DNA from: JASLBX01 sp035762665
GTDB taxonomy: Bacteria > Actinomycetota > Actinomycetes > Jiangellales > Jiangellaceae
DNA: 64,000 nt
Direction: 5' to 3'
NCBI GenBank assembly: GCA_035762665.1
Contig: DASTNZ010000004.1
Span: forward strand, 13,129 to 77,128
A model generated the notes under the pieces. It was not told the DNA's origin and ran no database searches. It saw only the letters and a program-made list of their open reading frames with translations. Shown here piece by piece: positions 8,401 through 17,038 of the stretch (positions are counted from its first letter, which is position 1; the number at the start of each line of letters is the position of its first letter). A program made the translations under genes and the position numbers.

Positions 8401-9960
8401 CGTGACCTGGGCGAACAGCTGGGTGAAGTAGTCGAACAGCAGCCGCGGCCGGGACGAGAGCGTGGCCACTGGTGTGTCGGTACCCATCGACCCGATCGGC
8501 TCCACCCCAACCTTCGCCATCGGAGCCAACAGGATGCGCAGCTCCTCCTGGCTGTAGCCGAAGGTCTGCTGCCGCCGCGTCACGCTGGCATGGGTGTGGA
8601 CGACGTGCTCGCGTTCGGGCAGGTTGGTCAGTCGCATCAGCCCGGCGTGCAGCCAATCATCGTACGGCGCCTCCGCAGCGAGCGCGGCCTTTATCTCCTC
8701 GTCCTCGATGATCCGGTGTTCGGCGACGTCCACAAGGAACATCCGGCCCGGCTGTAACCGACCCTTGCGGACGACGGCCGCCGGGTCGATGTCCAGGACG
8801 CCCACCTCGGAGGCGAGCACGACAAGGCCGTCCTCAGTGACCCAGAACCGGCCCGGACGAAGGCCGTTGCGGTCCAGCACCGCACCAACCTTGGTGCCGT
8901 CCGTGAACGTGATGCTCGCCGGGCCGTCCCACGGTTCCATGATCGTGCTGTGGAACTCGTAGAACGCGCGGCGCGCGGGATCCATCTCAGTGTGGTTCTC
9001 CCACGCTTCCGGGATCATCATCAGCACTGCGTGGGGCAGGCTTCGGCCGCCGAGGTGCAGCAGCTCCAGGGCCTCGTCGAAACTTGCGGAGTCGCTGGCA
9101 CCCTCGGTGCAGATCGGGAACAGTCGCGACAGGTCACCTGGGATCAGGTCCGTTGCGAGCTGTGACTCACGGGCCCGCATCCAGTTGCGGTTGCCCATCA
9201 CGGTGTTGATCTCGCCGTTGTGCGCGAGGTAGCGATACGGGTGCGCCAGCGGCCAGCTTGGGAACGTGTTGGTCGAGAACCGGGAGTGGACGATGGCCAG
9301 CGCGGACGCGAACCGGCGGTCCGAGATGTCCGGGAAGAAGGGCTCCAGCTGCCCCGTCGTCAGCATGCCCTTGTAGACGATGGTCCGCGCCGACAGGCTC
9401 GGGAAGTACACGGGCATCTCGTGCTCAGCACGCTTGCGCAGGCAGAACGCCCGCCGGTCCAGCTCGATCGGTGCCAACTCGGCGCCGTCCGCGACGGTGA
9501 CGAAAAGCTGGCGGAAGCGCGGCATCGTCGCGCGAGCGGTAGCGCCGACGAGTTCCGGCGTCGTCGGCACGTCGCGCCAGCCGAGCACACGCAAGCCTTC
9601 TTCGGCGGCAAGCTCGGCAATACGATTCCTGGCGGCGGCTTCGGCTGCATCCTCATCGGGAACGAAAGCCAACCCCGCCGCGTAATGCCCGGGCGCGGGA
9701 AGTTCGAAATCGACCGTCTCTCGGAAGAAGGTGTCCGGGATCTGCACAAGTAGCCCCGCACCGTCGCCCGACTCGGGCTCAGCCCCAGACGCCCCGCGAT
9801 GCTGGAGATTACGCAGGGCGGTGAGGCCCTTGTCGACGATGTCGTGGCTCGCCTCACCGGTGAGGGTGGCGACGAACGCGACCCCGCACGCGTCGTGCTC
9901 GAATCGGGGGTCGTACAGGCCCTGTGGCCCCGGACCTGAATGCGGTGCGGTGAAGCGCAT
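5425..9960 (-). CDS. gltB: Glutamate synthase large subunit
   Basis: GltB makes two glutamates from glutamine and 2-oxoglutarate. The protein of about 1511 residues starts with a short propeptide; C25 (in HDACGVAFVA) should become the N-terminal nucleophile of the class II glutaminase domain. The central and FMN synthase domains follow, with 3Fe-4S cysteines in CVMMRVCHLDTCPVGIATQ. The C-terminal GXGXG helix domain contains AGNVAAYGATSGELFVRG. I prefer ATG 9960 to the GTG at 9966, because GGGAG lies about five bases before the ATG but too close to the GTG. gltD follows with an 8-bp overlap. A GTAAC-N6-GAAAC site lies about 58-73 bp upstream. Confidence 0.96.
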   Translation of the reverse strand: MRFTAPHSGPGPQGLYDPRFEHDACGVAFVATLTGEASHDIVDKGLTALRNLQHRGASGAEPESGDGAGLLVQIPDTFFRETVDFELPAPGHYAAGLAFVPDEDAAEAAARNRIAELAAEEGLRVLGWRDVPTTPELVGATARATMPRFRQLFVTVADGAELAPIELDRRAFCLRKRAEHEMPVYFPSLSARTIVYKGMLTTGQLEPFFPDISDRRFASALAIVHSRFSTNTFPSWPLAHPYRYLAHNGEINTVMGNRNWMRARESQLATDLIPGDLSRLFPICTEGASDSASFDEALELLHLGGRSLPHAVLMMIPEAWENHTEMDPARRAFYEFHSTIMEPWDGPASITFTDGTKVGAVLDRNGLRPGRFWVTEDGLVVLASEVGVLDIDPAAVVRKGRLQPGRMFLVDVAEHRIIEDEEIKAALAAEAPYDDWLHAGLMRLTNLPEREHVVHTHASVTRRQQTFGYSQEELRILLAPMAKVGVEPIGSMGTDTPVATLSSRPRLLFDYFTQLFAQVTNPPLDAIREELVTSLSGTIGPEYNLLAAAPPSCRQLVLPFPVIDNDDLAKIIHINQDGDLPGFDPHVVRGLFPASGDGTELAKRLDGICAEVSAAIERGARIIVLSDRHSDATSAPIPSLLLTSAVHHHLIREKTRTRVGLVVEAGDVREVHHVALLIGYGAAAVNPYLAMESVEDLARTGVMLPGVTPDQAVRNLIKALGKGVLKVMSKMGVSTVASYTGAQIFEAIGLGRDVVDQYFTGTTSRLGGVGLDVIAEEVRRRHERAYPPGGVSPAHRTLEVGGEYQWRREGEPHLFDPEAILRLQHSTRAGRYDIFKQYTRRVDEQAERLMTLRGLFKFAEGLREPVPIEEVEPVSEIVKRFNTGAMSYGSISQEAHETLAIAMNRLGARSNTGEGGEDRERLHDAERRSAVKQVASGRFGVTSEYLTYATDLQIKMAQGAKPGEGGQLPGHKVYPWIAKTRHSTPGVGLISPPPHHDIYSIEDLAQLIHDLKNSNPAARVHVKLVAEVGVGTVAAGVSKAHADVVLISGHDGGTGAAPLTSLKHAGGPWELGLAETQQTLLLNGLRDRIVVQVDGQLKTGRDVVIAALLGAEEYGFSTAPLVVSGCVMMRVCHLDTCPVGIATQNPDLRARYRGQAEHVVTFFEYLAEEAREYLAAIGFRSLDEAIGHAEMLDTRAAVDHWKASGLDLAPILHVPELPAGAARRQVVSQDHGLVKALDNELITLAADALENGTPVRARLPIRNVNRTVGTMLGHEVTKRTGGDGLPEDTIDLTLIGSAGQSFGAFLPRGVTLRLDGDTNDYLAKGLSGGRVIVRPDRSAAFDAERNVIAGNVAAYGATSGELFVRGAVGERFCVRNSGVTAVVEATGDHACEYMTGGTVVILGPTGRNVAAGMSGGEAYVLDLAAHRVNLGMVDIEQPSENELESVRGLVQRYADETGSALGAKLLADWPATAARFSKIMPRDYKRVLAARAAAERDGRDVLEAIMEAAHG

Positions 9961-10017
9961 GGGCACTCCCGTCGTCGGTAGTGGCGGCGGGTGCGAGGGA
10001 CGGCTCTGGCCCTGCGC

Positions 10018-10033
10018 GTTTCGTGAAGGTTAC
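10018..10033 (-). promoter_or_regulatory. Candidate GlnR half operator upstream of gltBD
   Basis: On the minus strand the sequence is GTAAC-CTTCAC-GAAAC, an exact match to the a-b pair (gTnAC-n6-GaAAC) of the actinobacterial GlnR consensus. It is 58-73 bp upstream of the gltB ATG. The same spacing occurs four sites in a row before glnA in this window. A single a-b pair suggests weaker binding than at glnA. Confidence 0.6.
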
Positions 10034-10051
10034 CTGAGGTTGACGGCCGGC

Positions 10052-10759
10052 CTAGCCAAGCCCGGCGCCAACCAGGTTTCCGATACCGTACGTCAACGCC
10101 GCCGCGATGGCACCTAGGAATAACTGGCGAAGTCCACCGAACCACCACGGCCGCGAGGTCATCCTCGTGACGACGGCCCCGGCAGCGAACAGTCCCACCA
10201 GCGACACCACGATGCCCGGGAGCAGCGCATTCGCCCCCAGGAGGTACGGCAGCACAGGGATGATCGCGCCGATGGCGAACGACAGGAACGACGAGATGGC
10301 GGCGAGCAATGGCGAGGGCAGATCTTCAAGCGTGACACCCAGTTCCTCACGGGCGTGGACGGTGACCGCGTTGTCGGCGTCCCGGTGGATCTGCCGCGAG
10401 ACTTCCGCGGCAAGCTCCGGATCAACTCCGCGCTCGACGTATATCGCGGCCAGTTCAGCCATCTCACCCTCGGGGTTGCGCAGCAGCTCTTCCCGTTCCT
10501 TGGCGATCTCGGCTTGTGCGTTTTCAGCCTGCGAGGCGACCGACGTGTACTCGCCTGCGGCCATGCTGAACGCCCCGGCAGACAGACCGGCCAAACCAGC
10601 GAGGATGACAACCTCGCGGGATGCTCCACCGCCCGCGACGCCGGCGATGAGCGCGAAGTTGGACACCAGCCCGTCCATCGCCCCGAAGACCGCAGGGCGC
10701 AGCCAGCCGCCGGTGACGTCGGCGTGCTCGTGGTCGATGGAGGGCGTCTCGGTGCTCAT
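10052..10759 (-). CDS. VIT1/CCC1 family iron/manganese transporter
   Basis: The 235-residue membrane protein has the VIT1 pattern: a first segment GAMDGLVSNFALIAGVAGGG, a second helix ending in SMAAGEYTSVASQ, a soluble helical metal-binding loop (about residues 75-150, rich in Glu: EIAKEREELLRNPEGEMAEL) and three further helices. Family members move Fe2+ or Mn2+ out of the cytosol. The gene lies 85-91 bp upstream of gltB on the same strand, but the GlnR site between them suggests that gltB has its own promoter. A DtxR/IdeR-like palindrome lies 38 bp before the start, which would make it an iron-controlled gene. Confidence 0.9.
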   Translation of the reverse strand: MSTETPSIDHEHADVTGGWLRPAVFGAMDGLVSNFALIAGVAGGGASREVVILAGLAGLSAGAFSMAAGEYTSVASQAENAQAEIAKEREELLRNPEGEMAELAAIYVERGVDPELAAEVSRQIHRDADNAVTVHAREELGVTLEDLPSPLLAAISSFLSFAIGAIIPVLPYLLGANALLPGIVVSLVGLFAAGAVVTRMTSRPWWFGGLRQLFLGAIAAALTYGIGNLVGAGLG

Positions 10760-10796
10760 ATCGTGAGGCTAAGGCAGCGCACTCGCGGCCAACAAC

Positions 10797-10815
10797 GTTG
10801 CTGAGCCTTACCTCA
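10797..10815 (-). promoter_or_regulatory. DtxR/IdeR-like iron box (candidate)
   Basis: On the minus strand the 19-mer TGAGGTAAGGCTCAGCAAC matches the iron-box consensus TTAGGTTAGGCTAACCTAA at 13 of 19 positions by my count, including the core AGGCT. It also contains a CTGAG/CTCAG dyad. It lies 38 bp upstream of a predicted iron/manganese transporter, where such control is expected. The match is only moderate. Confidence 0.35.
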
Positions 10816-10930
10816 GCCGTGTTTGGCGTAGGGGCGTGGTCCGGCATTTCGGACACTCCACCGTCTCCGCCGTGGTTGTCCCGTTGCCTTTGCAATGCAC
10901 ACCTATGGGAAGCACCGGCATTGCTCCCAT
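10808..10930 (-). CDS. Possible 40-residue zinc-ribbon-like ORF (doubtful)
   Basis: From an ATG at 10930 the frame reads MGAMPVLPIGVHCKGNG and then ECPKCRTTPLRQTRLR. The CKGNGT...ECPKC spacing looks like the CxGxG/CPxC half of small zinc-ribbon proteins. There is no clear ribosome-binding site, and the frame includes one arm of the inverted-repeat element. It may be a remnant or chance. Confidence 0.2.
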   Translation of the reverse strand: MGAMPVLPIGVHCKGNGTTTAETVECPKCRTTPLRQTRLR

Positions 10931-11121
10931 TGCGACGTGCGTCGTCCGCAGGAAGACAGCGCGAGCACCAGAACGCGGGTGACCTCGACGCTGTGAGCCC
11001 TCGTGACACAGGGGTGCGGTACCCGCACCCGCGTACCGAGGCTGCCACGGCCACGTGAGGGTGATCTGATGGCCTGCGGGTACGCGCAGCCCCGCTTCCC
11101 ACAGGTGTGCATTGCAAAGGC
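10886..11121. repeat. 236-bp element bounded by 28-bp inverted repeats
   Basis: The arms 10886-10913 and 11094-11121 are reverse complements with one mismatch (left arm starts GCCTTTGCAATGCACACC). Inside, near 11012-11030, an 8-bp hairpin GGGTGCGG-TAC-CCGCACCC is seen. No transposase gene is enclosed. The element fills most of the 425-bp gap between the VIT1 gene and lgt; I see no convincing gene in the rest. It could be a MITE-like insertion or a long structured RNA. No other copy is visible in the window. Confidence 0.7.
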
Positions 11122-11184
11122 GCGCGGATTCATCCATGGATGGGTACGGCGTCCAAGCCCGAGCGGTGCGGGAGGTCCGCAGGG

Positions 11185-12543
11185 CTAACGTGTCTCAGCA
11201 GTGTCCTCGACGTTGCTTTGCGGGCCAGCATCGGCCGCCTGTTCCGCACCCCGCGTCGAGGCATCCGCCGCAGCCTGCTTCGCACCAGATGCGGTCTTCG
11301 TCGCCGTCGAAGTGGCCTTCGTCGCTTTCGAGGTGGCCTTCGCGCGGTCCGAACCGGCGTCTGAACCTTCGGTGTCGCCAGAGGCGGACTTTGCCTTCGC
11401 GTCGTCCGACTCTGGCTCCACGGCCGGCGAATCCGAGGCGGTCTCTGCACCTTGCTCGTCCTGATGACGGTCGCCACCTAACGTCGCGACAGCCGGCTCA
11501 GCGGAGACGTTGTCGCCGTCGTCACCAACCTGGACCTTCGTCGCTGCCGCTTCGCCATCGGGCACGGCCGTTGCTGACTCCGCACCGGCGGTGTCCGCGG
11601 CCTTGTCGGCGTCCTCACGTCTGTCACCGTCGCCCGCACTGTCGGCCGCTACTGCCGGTGCCGGCGAACCATCAAGTGGCGGCAGGTCGATCGTCTCGCG
11701 GCCGGGCCTGAGCCGCGCCGAGATCACGATGTACAGGATCGAGCCGACCATGAGTACGACTGAGACCCAGGCGTTGATCCGCATGCCCAAGAACTCACGG
11801 GCGGGACCTGCCACATCCCCACCGTCGTCGATGCGCAGGTTCTCGATCCAGGTGCGACCGGCTGTGTAGAGCGCCACGTAGAGGGCGAAGACCCGCCCGT
11901 GTCCCATTTGGAACCGCCGGTCCGCCCAGATAAGCACCAGCGCGGTTCCGACGGCCCACAACGACTCATAGAGGAAGATCGGGTGGAACGGCCCACCCTC
12001 CACCAGAACTGGCGCTCCGGTCGCGTCGCGCACGGCTCGGAAATCGTCCATCTGGTGCACTTCCAAGCCCCACGGCAAGTCCGTCGGCCGGCCGTAGAGC
12101 TCGTTGTTGAAATAGTTGCCGACTCGGCCGATCGCCTGGGCGAGTACGATTCCGGGCGCCACCGCGTCGGCGAGGGCCGGGAAAGGTATGCCCTTTCGCC
12201 GGGCGGCGATCCAGCCGCCGAGTACACCGGCCGCGATGGCACCCCAGATGCTGAGGCCGCCCTCCCAGATGCGGAGCGCTTCAAGTGGCTCCCGTCCGGC
12301 CGCGAAGTAGTTGTCCCAGTCCGTGATCAGGTGATAGACGCGGGCTCCGACAATTCCGAACGGCACCGCCCAGATGGCGATGTCAAGCACGTCCCCTGGC
12401 CGCCCGCCACGTGCGATCCAGCGCCGTTCCCCGACCCAGATGGCGACCACGATGCCGAGCATGATCGCCAGGGCGTATGCCCGGATCGGCACTGGGCCGA
12501 GGTACCAGACTCCCTCGGTGGGGCTGGGGATCGACGCGATCAC
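11185..12543 (-). CDS. lgt: Prolipoprotein diacylglyceryl transferase with long C-terminal tail
   Basis: Lgt transfers diacylglycerol from phosphatidylglycerol to the lipobox cysteine of prolipoproteins at the membrane. The first 280 residues hold the usual seven-helix domain with the family segments LRIWEGGLSIWGAIAAG and IGRVGNYFNNELYGRPTDLPWG. After about residue 285 comes a 165-residue tail rich in Ala, Asp, Ser, Thr and Lys, probably disordered and cytoplasmic; such tails occur in actinobacterial Lgt. The GTG start overlaps the preceding DsbA-like gene by 4 bp (GTGA), so both are coupled. Substrates in this window include the amino-acid receptor and the lipoprotein at 19572. Confidence 0.95.
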   Translation of the reverse strand: MIASIPSPTEGVWYLGPVPIRAYALAIMLGIVVAIWVGERRWIARGGRPGDVLDIAIWAVPFGIVGARVYHLITDWDNYFAAGREPLEALRIWEGGLSIWGAIAAGVLGGWIAARRKGIPFPALADAVAPGIVLAQAIGRVGNYFNNELYGRPTDLPWGLEVHQMDDFRAVRDATGAPVLVEGGPFHPIFLYESLWAVGTALVLIWADRRFQMGHGRVFALYVALYTAGRTWIENLRIDDGGDVAGPAREFLGMRINAWVSVVLMVGSILYIVISARLRPGRETIDLPPLDGSPAPAVAADSAGDGDRREDADKAADTAGAESATAVPDGEAAATKVQVGDDGDNVSAEPAVATLGGDRHQDEQGAETASDSPAVEPESDDAKAKSASGDTEGSDAGSDRAKATSKATKATSTATKTASGAKQAAADASTRGAEQAADAGPQSNVEDTAETR

Positions 12544-13343
12544 TCGTCAGCCTCGGCCGCCGCACTGTTGGTGGCCGGCGCGTCGGTCGGTTCGGTACCG
12601 TCGTCACCCGTACTCGCATCGAGGGCGGCTTGCAGGCCCTCCTGAGTCCACTGCGCATCGTCGACCACGGTGCGCTCGTCGCCGTTCACGACGAAGATCG
12701 TCGGGGTCGAGCTGACACCGAACTCGTTGACGCCCAGCGAATGTGAGGCGTCGACCCAGCCTTCATAGCTGCTGTTTTCAAGGCAGGATTCGAAGGTATC
12801 GCTTGACAAGCCCACGCTCTCGGCCGCGTTAAGCAGCTCGCCATCGGTGTAGTTGCCCTGGATGGCGTAGAGGGCGTCCATGTACTCCTCGCCGAGGCCC
12901 TCACCCAACGAGCACGCCCAAGCATTGGTGGCCTTCACCGAGGCGAGCTGCCCGACGAACGTCACCGGCCGGTAGACGATGTTGGCATCCCCGTTGTTGG
13001 CGAGCTCAGACAAGAACGGCCCGTTCGCCTCTTCGAAATCACGGCAGTGTGGGCAGCTGAAGTCGAACCAGACCTCCATCGTGGGCGCATCAGCGACCGA
13101 ATCGGCGACCGGGACGCCGCCACCCGCTTCAGTCACGCCGGCCGGCTGTGCGGCCGGGTCCACCGTGTCGGAGGACCGGTTGGCCATCACCGCAACCGCG
13201 ATGATCGCGACGGCGACCAGCACGGCCGCGATGATGCCGAACCGCATCATCTGTTCGCGGCGCCGCTCCTTGCGAGCCTGCTCTTCGCGCATCGCCCGCA
13301 CGCGCTCACGCGCCTCGGCCTTCTTGTTGCTCATCGCGGACAT
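12540..13343 (-). CDS. Membrane-anchored DsbA/thioredoxin-fold protein
   Basis: The 267-residue protein has a charged N-terminus, one membrane helix (about 34-54) and an extracytoplasmic thioredoxin-fold domain with the active site CPHC (97-100, in WFDFSCPHCRDFEEAN). A later cis-proline region reads SSTPTIFVVNG. It should oxidise or rearrange disulfides of exported proteins, like the DsbA/BdbD group. The C-terminal 25 residues are acidic and Ala/Thr rich. AGGAAGG precedes the ATG. It follows trpA by 91 bp on the same strand and overlaps lgt by 4 bp, so it could be read with the trp genes or from its own promoter. Confidence 0.9.
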   Translation of the reverse strand: MSAMSNKKAEARERVRAMREEQARKERRREQMMRFGIIAAVLVAVAIIAVAVMANRSSDTVDPAAQPAGVTEAGGGVPVADSVADAPTMEVWFDFSCPHCRDFEEANGPFLSELANNGDANIVYRPVTFVGQLASVKATNAWACSLGEGLGEEYMDALYAIQGNYTDGELLNAAESVGLSSDTFESCLENSSYEGWVDASHSLGVNEFGVSSTPTIFVVNGDERTVVDDAQWTQEGLQAALDASTGDDGTEPTDAPATNSAAAEADE

Positions 13344-13434
13344 TGCCTTCCTGCTCCTCCCAGCTCACCGGGTGTGCCGGACGTCACGCATGACGGTACA
13401 ACTTCACGCTGCGCCGGCGGGTTCCCGCTTAGTT

Positions 13435-14228
13435 TCAACGGCGGCGAACTCCTTCAGCCAACTCGGCGGCGAGCGTAGCAACACTGGACGCGGCAGTCGT
13501 GGCGTCGGGTGCATCGAGCATCTTGCGGACGAACGCAGAACCAACTACCACACCGTCGGCGAACCCCGCCACCTCCGCCGCCTGGGCGGCCGATGAGACA
13601 CCAAGACCGACCGACACCGGCAGCTCGGTCACCGTCCGCACCCGAGCCACCAGCGCCTCGGCGGCTCCACTCACTTGGTCACGAGTGCCCGTGACACCCA
13701 TCGTCGAGGCCGCGTACACGAACCCACGGCAGGCCCGGGCAGTAAGGGCCAGCCGATTGTCCGTCGACGACGGTGCGACCAGGAAGACGGTGTCGACGCC
13801 GGCGGCACGAGCCACCGCGAGCCAGTCGTCAGCCTCGTCAGGGATCAGATCCGGCGTGATCGCCCCAGCGCCTCCTGCGGCGGCCAGGTCGCGGGCGAAC
13901 CGGTCCGGCCCGTACCGCAGGATCGGATTCCAGTACGACATGACGAGGGCGGGCACACCTGCCTCAGCCACCGCTTCAACGGTTCGCAACACGTCCGGCG
14001 TTGTGGTGCCGGCGGCCAGAGCGGCGCTGACAGCCTGCTGGATCACCGGGCCGTCCATCAGGGGATCGCTGTACGGCAGGCCGACTTCGATCACGTCCAC
14101 GCCGGCGTCGACCATGGCCCGGAAAGCGTCGATCGCACCGGGCACGGTGGGGTAGCCGGCCGGCAGATAACCCACAAGCGCCGCGCGACTGTCTGCAGCC
14201 GTCTTGGCAAACGTGTCGCTGAGCCGCA

Positions 14229-14229
<1 letters not shown>
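13435..14229 (-). CDS. trpA: Tryptophan synthase alpha chain
   Basis: TrpA splits indole-3-glycerol phosphate into indole and glyceraldehyde 3-phosphate. The 264-residue TIM barrel has the catalytic Glu in VDVIEVGLPYSDPLMDGPVIQ and the phosphate-binding GLGVSSAAQAAEVAGFADG with VVGSAFV. I start it at ATG 14229, giving a TGATG 1-bp overlap with the trpB stop, rather than at the upstream in-frame codon at 14250 inside trpB. Length matches the family. It closes the run trpC-trpB-trpA. Confidence 0.96.
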
Positions 14230-15434
<1,205 letters not shown>

Positions 15435-15447
15435 GACAGCGGCTACT

Positions 15448-16257
15448 CTAGCCAGGACCCTGGCGCAGTGCCGGGTGTGCACCCGCTGCGACCAGGTCGG
15501 CCACGGCAGTGCGTGGTTCCTTCCCCGTCACGAGGCTCTCGCCGACCAGCACGGCGTCGGCGCCGGCTCGGGCGAGTTCGATGACATCCCGCGGCCCCCG
15601 AACGCCGGACTCCGCCACCTTCACGACCCCGTCCGGGACGTACGGCGCCAGCCGTTTGAACGTCGTCATGTCGACATTCAGTGTGGTGAGATCGCGCGCG
15701 TTGATGCCTATCAGCCGGGCGCCGGCCACGACTGCCCGGTCGACCTCGTCCGCAGTGTGGCACTCGACAAGTGGCGTCAGGCCGATCGACTCGGCCCGCT
15801 CGATGAGTGCCACGAGTGCGTTCTGGTCTAGCGCGACGGCGAGCAGCAGCACCAGGTCGGCACCGCAAGCCCGCGCCTCCCACAGCTGGTAGCTGGTGAG
15901 GATGAAGTCCTTGCACAGGACGGGCGCGTCGACTGCGGTACGAACGGCTTTCAGATCGTCCAGCGACCCGCCGAAGCGGCGACCCTCGGTCAGGACGCTG
16001 ATCGCCGCCGCGCCGCCCGCTTCGTATTCGCGAGCCAGCGCTGCCGCGTCGGAAATCTCCGCGAGATCGCCCTTGGATGGGCTCGCCCGCTTGACCTCCG
16101 CGATCACGGATACACCCGGCCCACGGAGCAGTCGCATGGGGTCTCGCGCCGGCGGTTGGCGCTCAGCGGCCGCTTTGAGCTCGTCCAGCGAGACGCGCTG
16201 CTGGCGTTCGGCCAAGTCAGCGCGTACCCCGTCGAGGATCTCGTCGAGTACTCTCAC
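15448..16257 (-). CDS. trpC: Indole-3-glycerol phosphate synthase
   Basis: TrpC closes the indole ring from carboxyphenylaminodeoxyribulose phosphate. The TIM barrel has GVSVIAEVKRASPSKGDLAE, VLCKDFILTSYQLWEARACG and the late VAESGVRGPRDV. I start at GTG 16257 (protein VRVLDEILDGVRADLAER), because GGGGGA lies six bases before it and homologues begin here. This gives 269 residues; an in-frame ATG at 16341 would add 28 residues of unlikely sequence. The 102 bp between this start and the winged-helix gene hold no clear leader peptide. Confidence 0.95.
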   Translation of the reverse strand: MRVLDEILDGVRADLAERQQRVSLDELKAAAERQPPARDPMRLLRGPGVSVIAEVKRASPSKGDLAEISDAAALAREYEAGGAAAISVLTEGRRFGGSLDDLKAVRTAVDAPVLCKDFILTSYQLWEARACGADLVLLLAVALDQNALVALIERAESIGLTPLVECHTADEVDRAVVAGARLIGINARDLTTLNVDMTTFKRLAPYVPDGVVKVAESGVRGPRDVIELARAGADAVLVGESLVTGKEPRTAVADLVAAGAHPALRQGPG

Positions 16258-16359
16258 GCTCGTCCCCCGGGGTGTGTGCTCGATGCCATCGATGCTTGGT
16301 CGAACCAGCGTAGCCATCCGGATTCGGCCCTCTGCCATCACCCCACCAGTAAGCGACTA

Positions 16360-16683
16360 CTATCCGACCGGATCCACGCGGTACCCCTGGCCGCGGACCG
16401 TGCTGATGGGAAGCGCCCAGCCCAGCTTGGCGCGCAGCGCTGCGACGTGGACATCTATGGTCCGCGTGCCGATGGGTTCGCGGTATCCCCACACCTCGGA
16501 CATCAATTCCGCGCGGCTGCACACCCGGCCCGGGTGCCGCATGAGGTGTTCCAGCAGCCCGAACTGCGTCTTGGTCAGAGCAAGCTCACGCCCGCCGGCG
16601 ATCGCTCGTCTACCGGCGACGTCTAATGTGACCCCGCCGACGGTGAGAGGCGGGGCGTCCACCTGGCGCCGTCGGGCGACCAT
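16360..16683 (-). CDS. Orphan OmpR/PhoB-type winged-helix DNA-binding protein
   Basis: The 107-residue protein is almost only a trans_reg_C winged helix: LTKTQFGLLEHLMRHPGRV, then ELMSEVWGYREP and IDVHVAALRAKLG ending in TVRGQGYRVDPVG. There is no receiver domain, so it is not a normal two-component regulator. ATG 16683 is preceded by AGGTAGGG and lies 4 bp after the HGxxPAAW stop. Its place between a trp-linked membrane gene and trpC suggests a local regulator, but no target site is visible. An alternative upstream start at 16719 would overlap the neighbour. Confidence 0.85.
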   Translation of the reverse strand: MVARRRQVDAPPLTVGGVTLDVAGRRAIAGGRELALTKTQFGLLEHLMRHPGRVCSRAELMSEVWGYREPIGTRTIDVHVAALRAKLGWALPISTVRGQGYRVDPVG

Positions 16684-16687
16684 GGCC

Positions 16688-16942
16688 CTACCTGTCGCCC
16701 TCCGGCGCGGTCGCTGCAACTCCCTGCGCGCTGGATTCGTCGTCTGACGGCTTGCCGAGACCCATCATCTGCATCACTTTGCCGACGATCAGGCCGAGCA
16801 CGATCACGCCCACGCCACCGATCCAGAACAACGGCCAGTTGAGCACCGCCACTGCGAAGGCGCCGATGAAGATCCCGGCGAGAATGATCAGCACCGCGGT
16901 CCACGCTGCAGGCGTGTGACCGTGATCGTGGCGGGGGGCCAT
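16688..16942 (-). CDS. HGxxPAAW family small membrane protein
   Basis: The 84-residue protein starts MAPRHDHGHTPAAWTAVLII. It carries the HGxxPAAW motif that names an uncharacterised actinobacterial family, followed by two predicted membrane helices (about 14-34 and 37-58) and a short acidic tail. AAGGAG lies just upstream of the ATG. Family members are found next to trp genes, where one was called TrpX in Streptomyces; that is from memory. Function is unknown. It is 4 bp before the winged-helix gene. Confidence 0.85.
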   Translation of the reverse strand: MAPRHDHGHTPAAWTAVLIILAGIFIGAFAVAVLNWPLFWIGGVGVIVLGLIVGKVMQMMGLGKPSDDESSAQGVAATAPEGDR

Positions 16943-17038
16943 GTCATCTCCTTGGTCGCGACAGTGGGCGTGGTAACGACGTGTCTTTGACGCCCATTCT
17001 GCCTGGTGCGGCCTCGCCTGCGCAGCCAGGTCCGGCCG

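Noticed and set aside
16258..16359. Possible trp leader peptide (a reading AYWWGDG before trpC)
   Set aside because: Two Trp codons in a row are present, but the frame has no start codon after the winged-helix stop, no ribosome site and no stop before a terminator-like stem.
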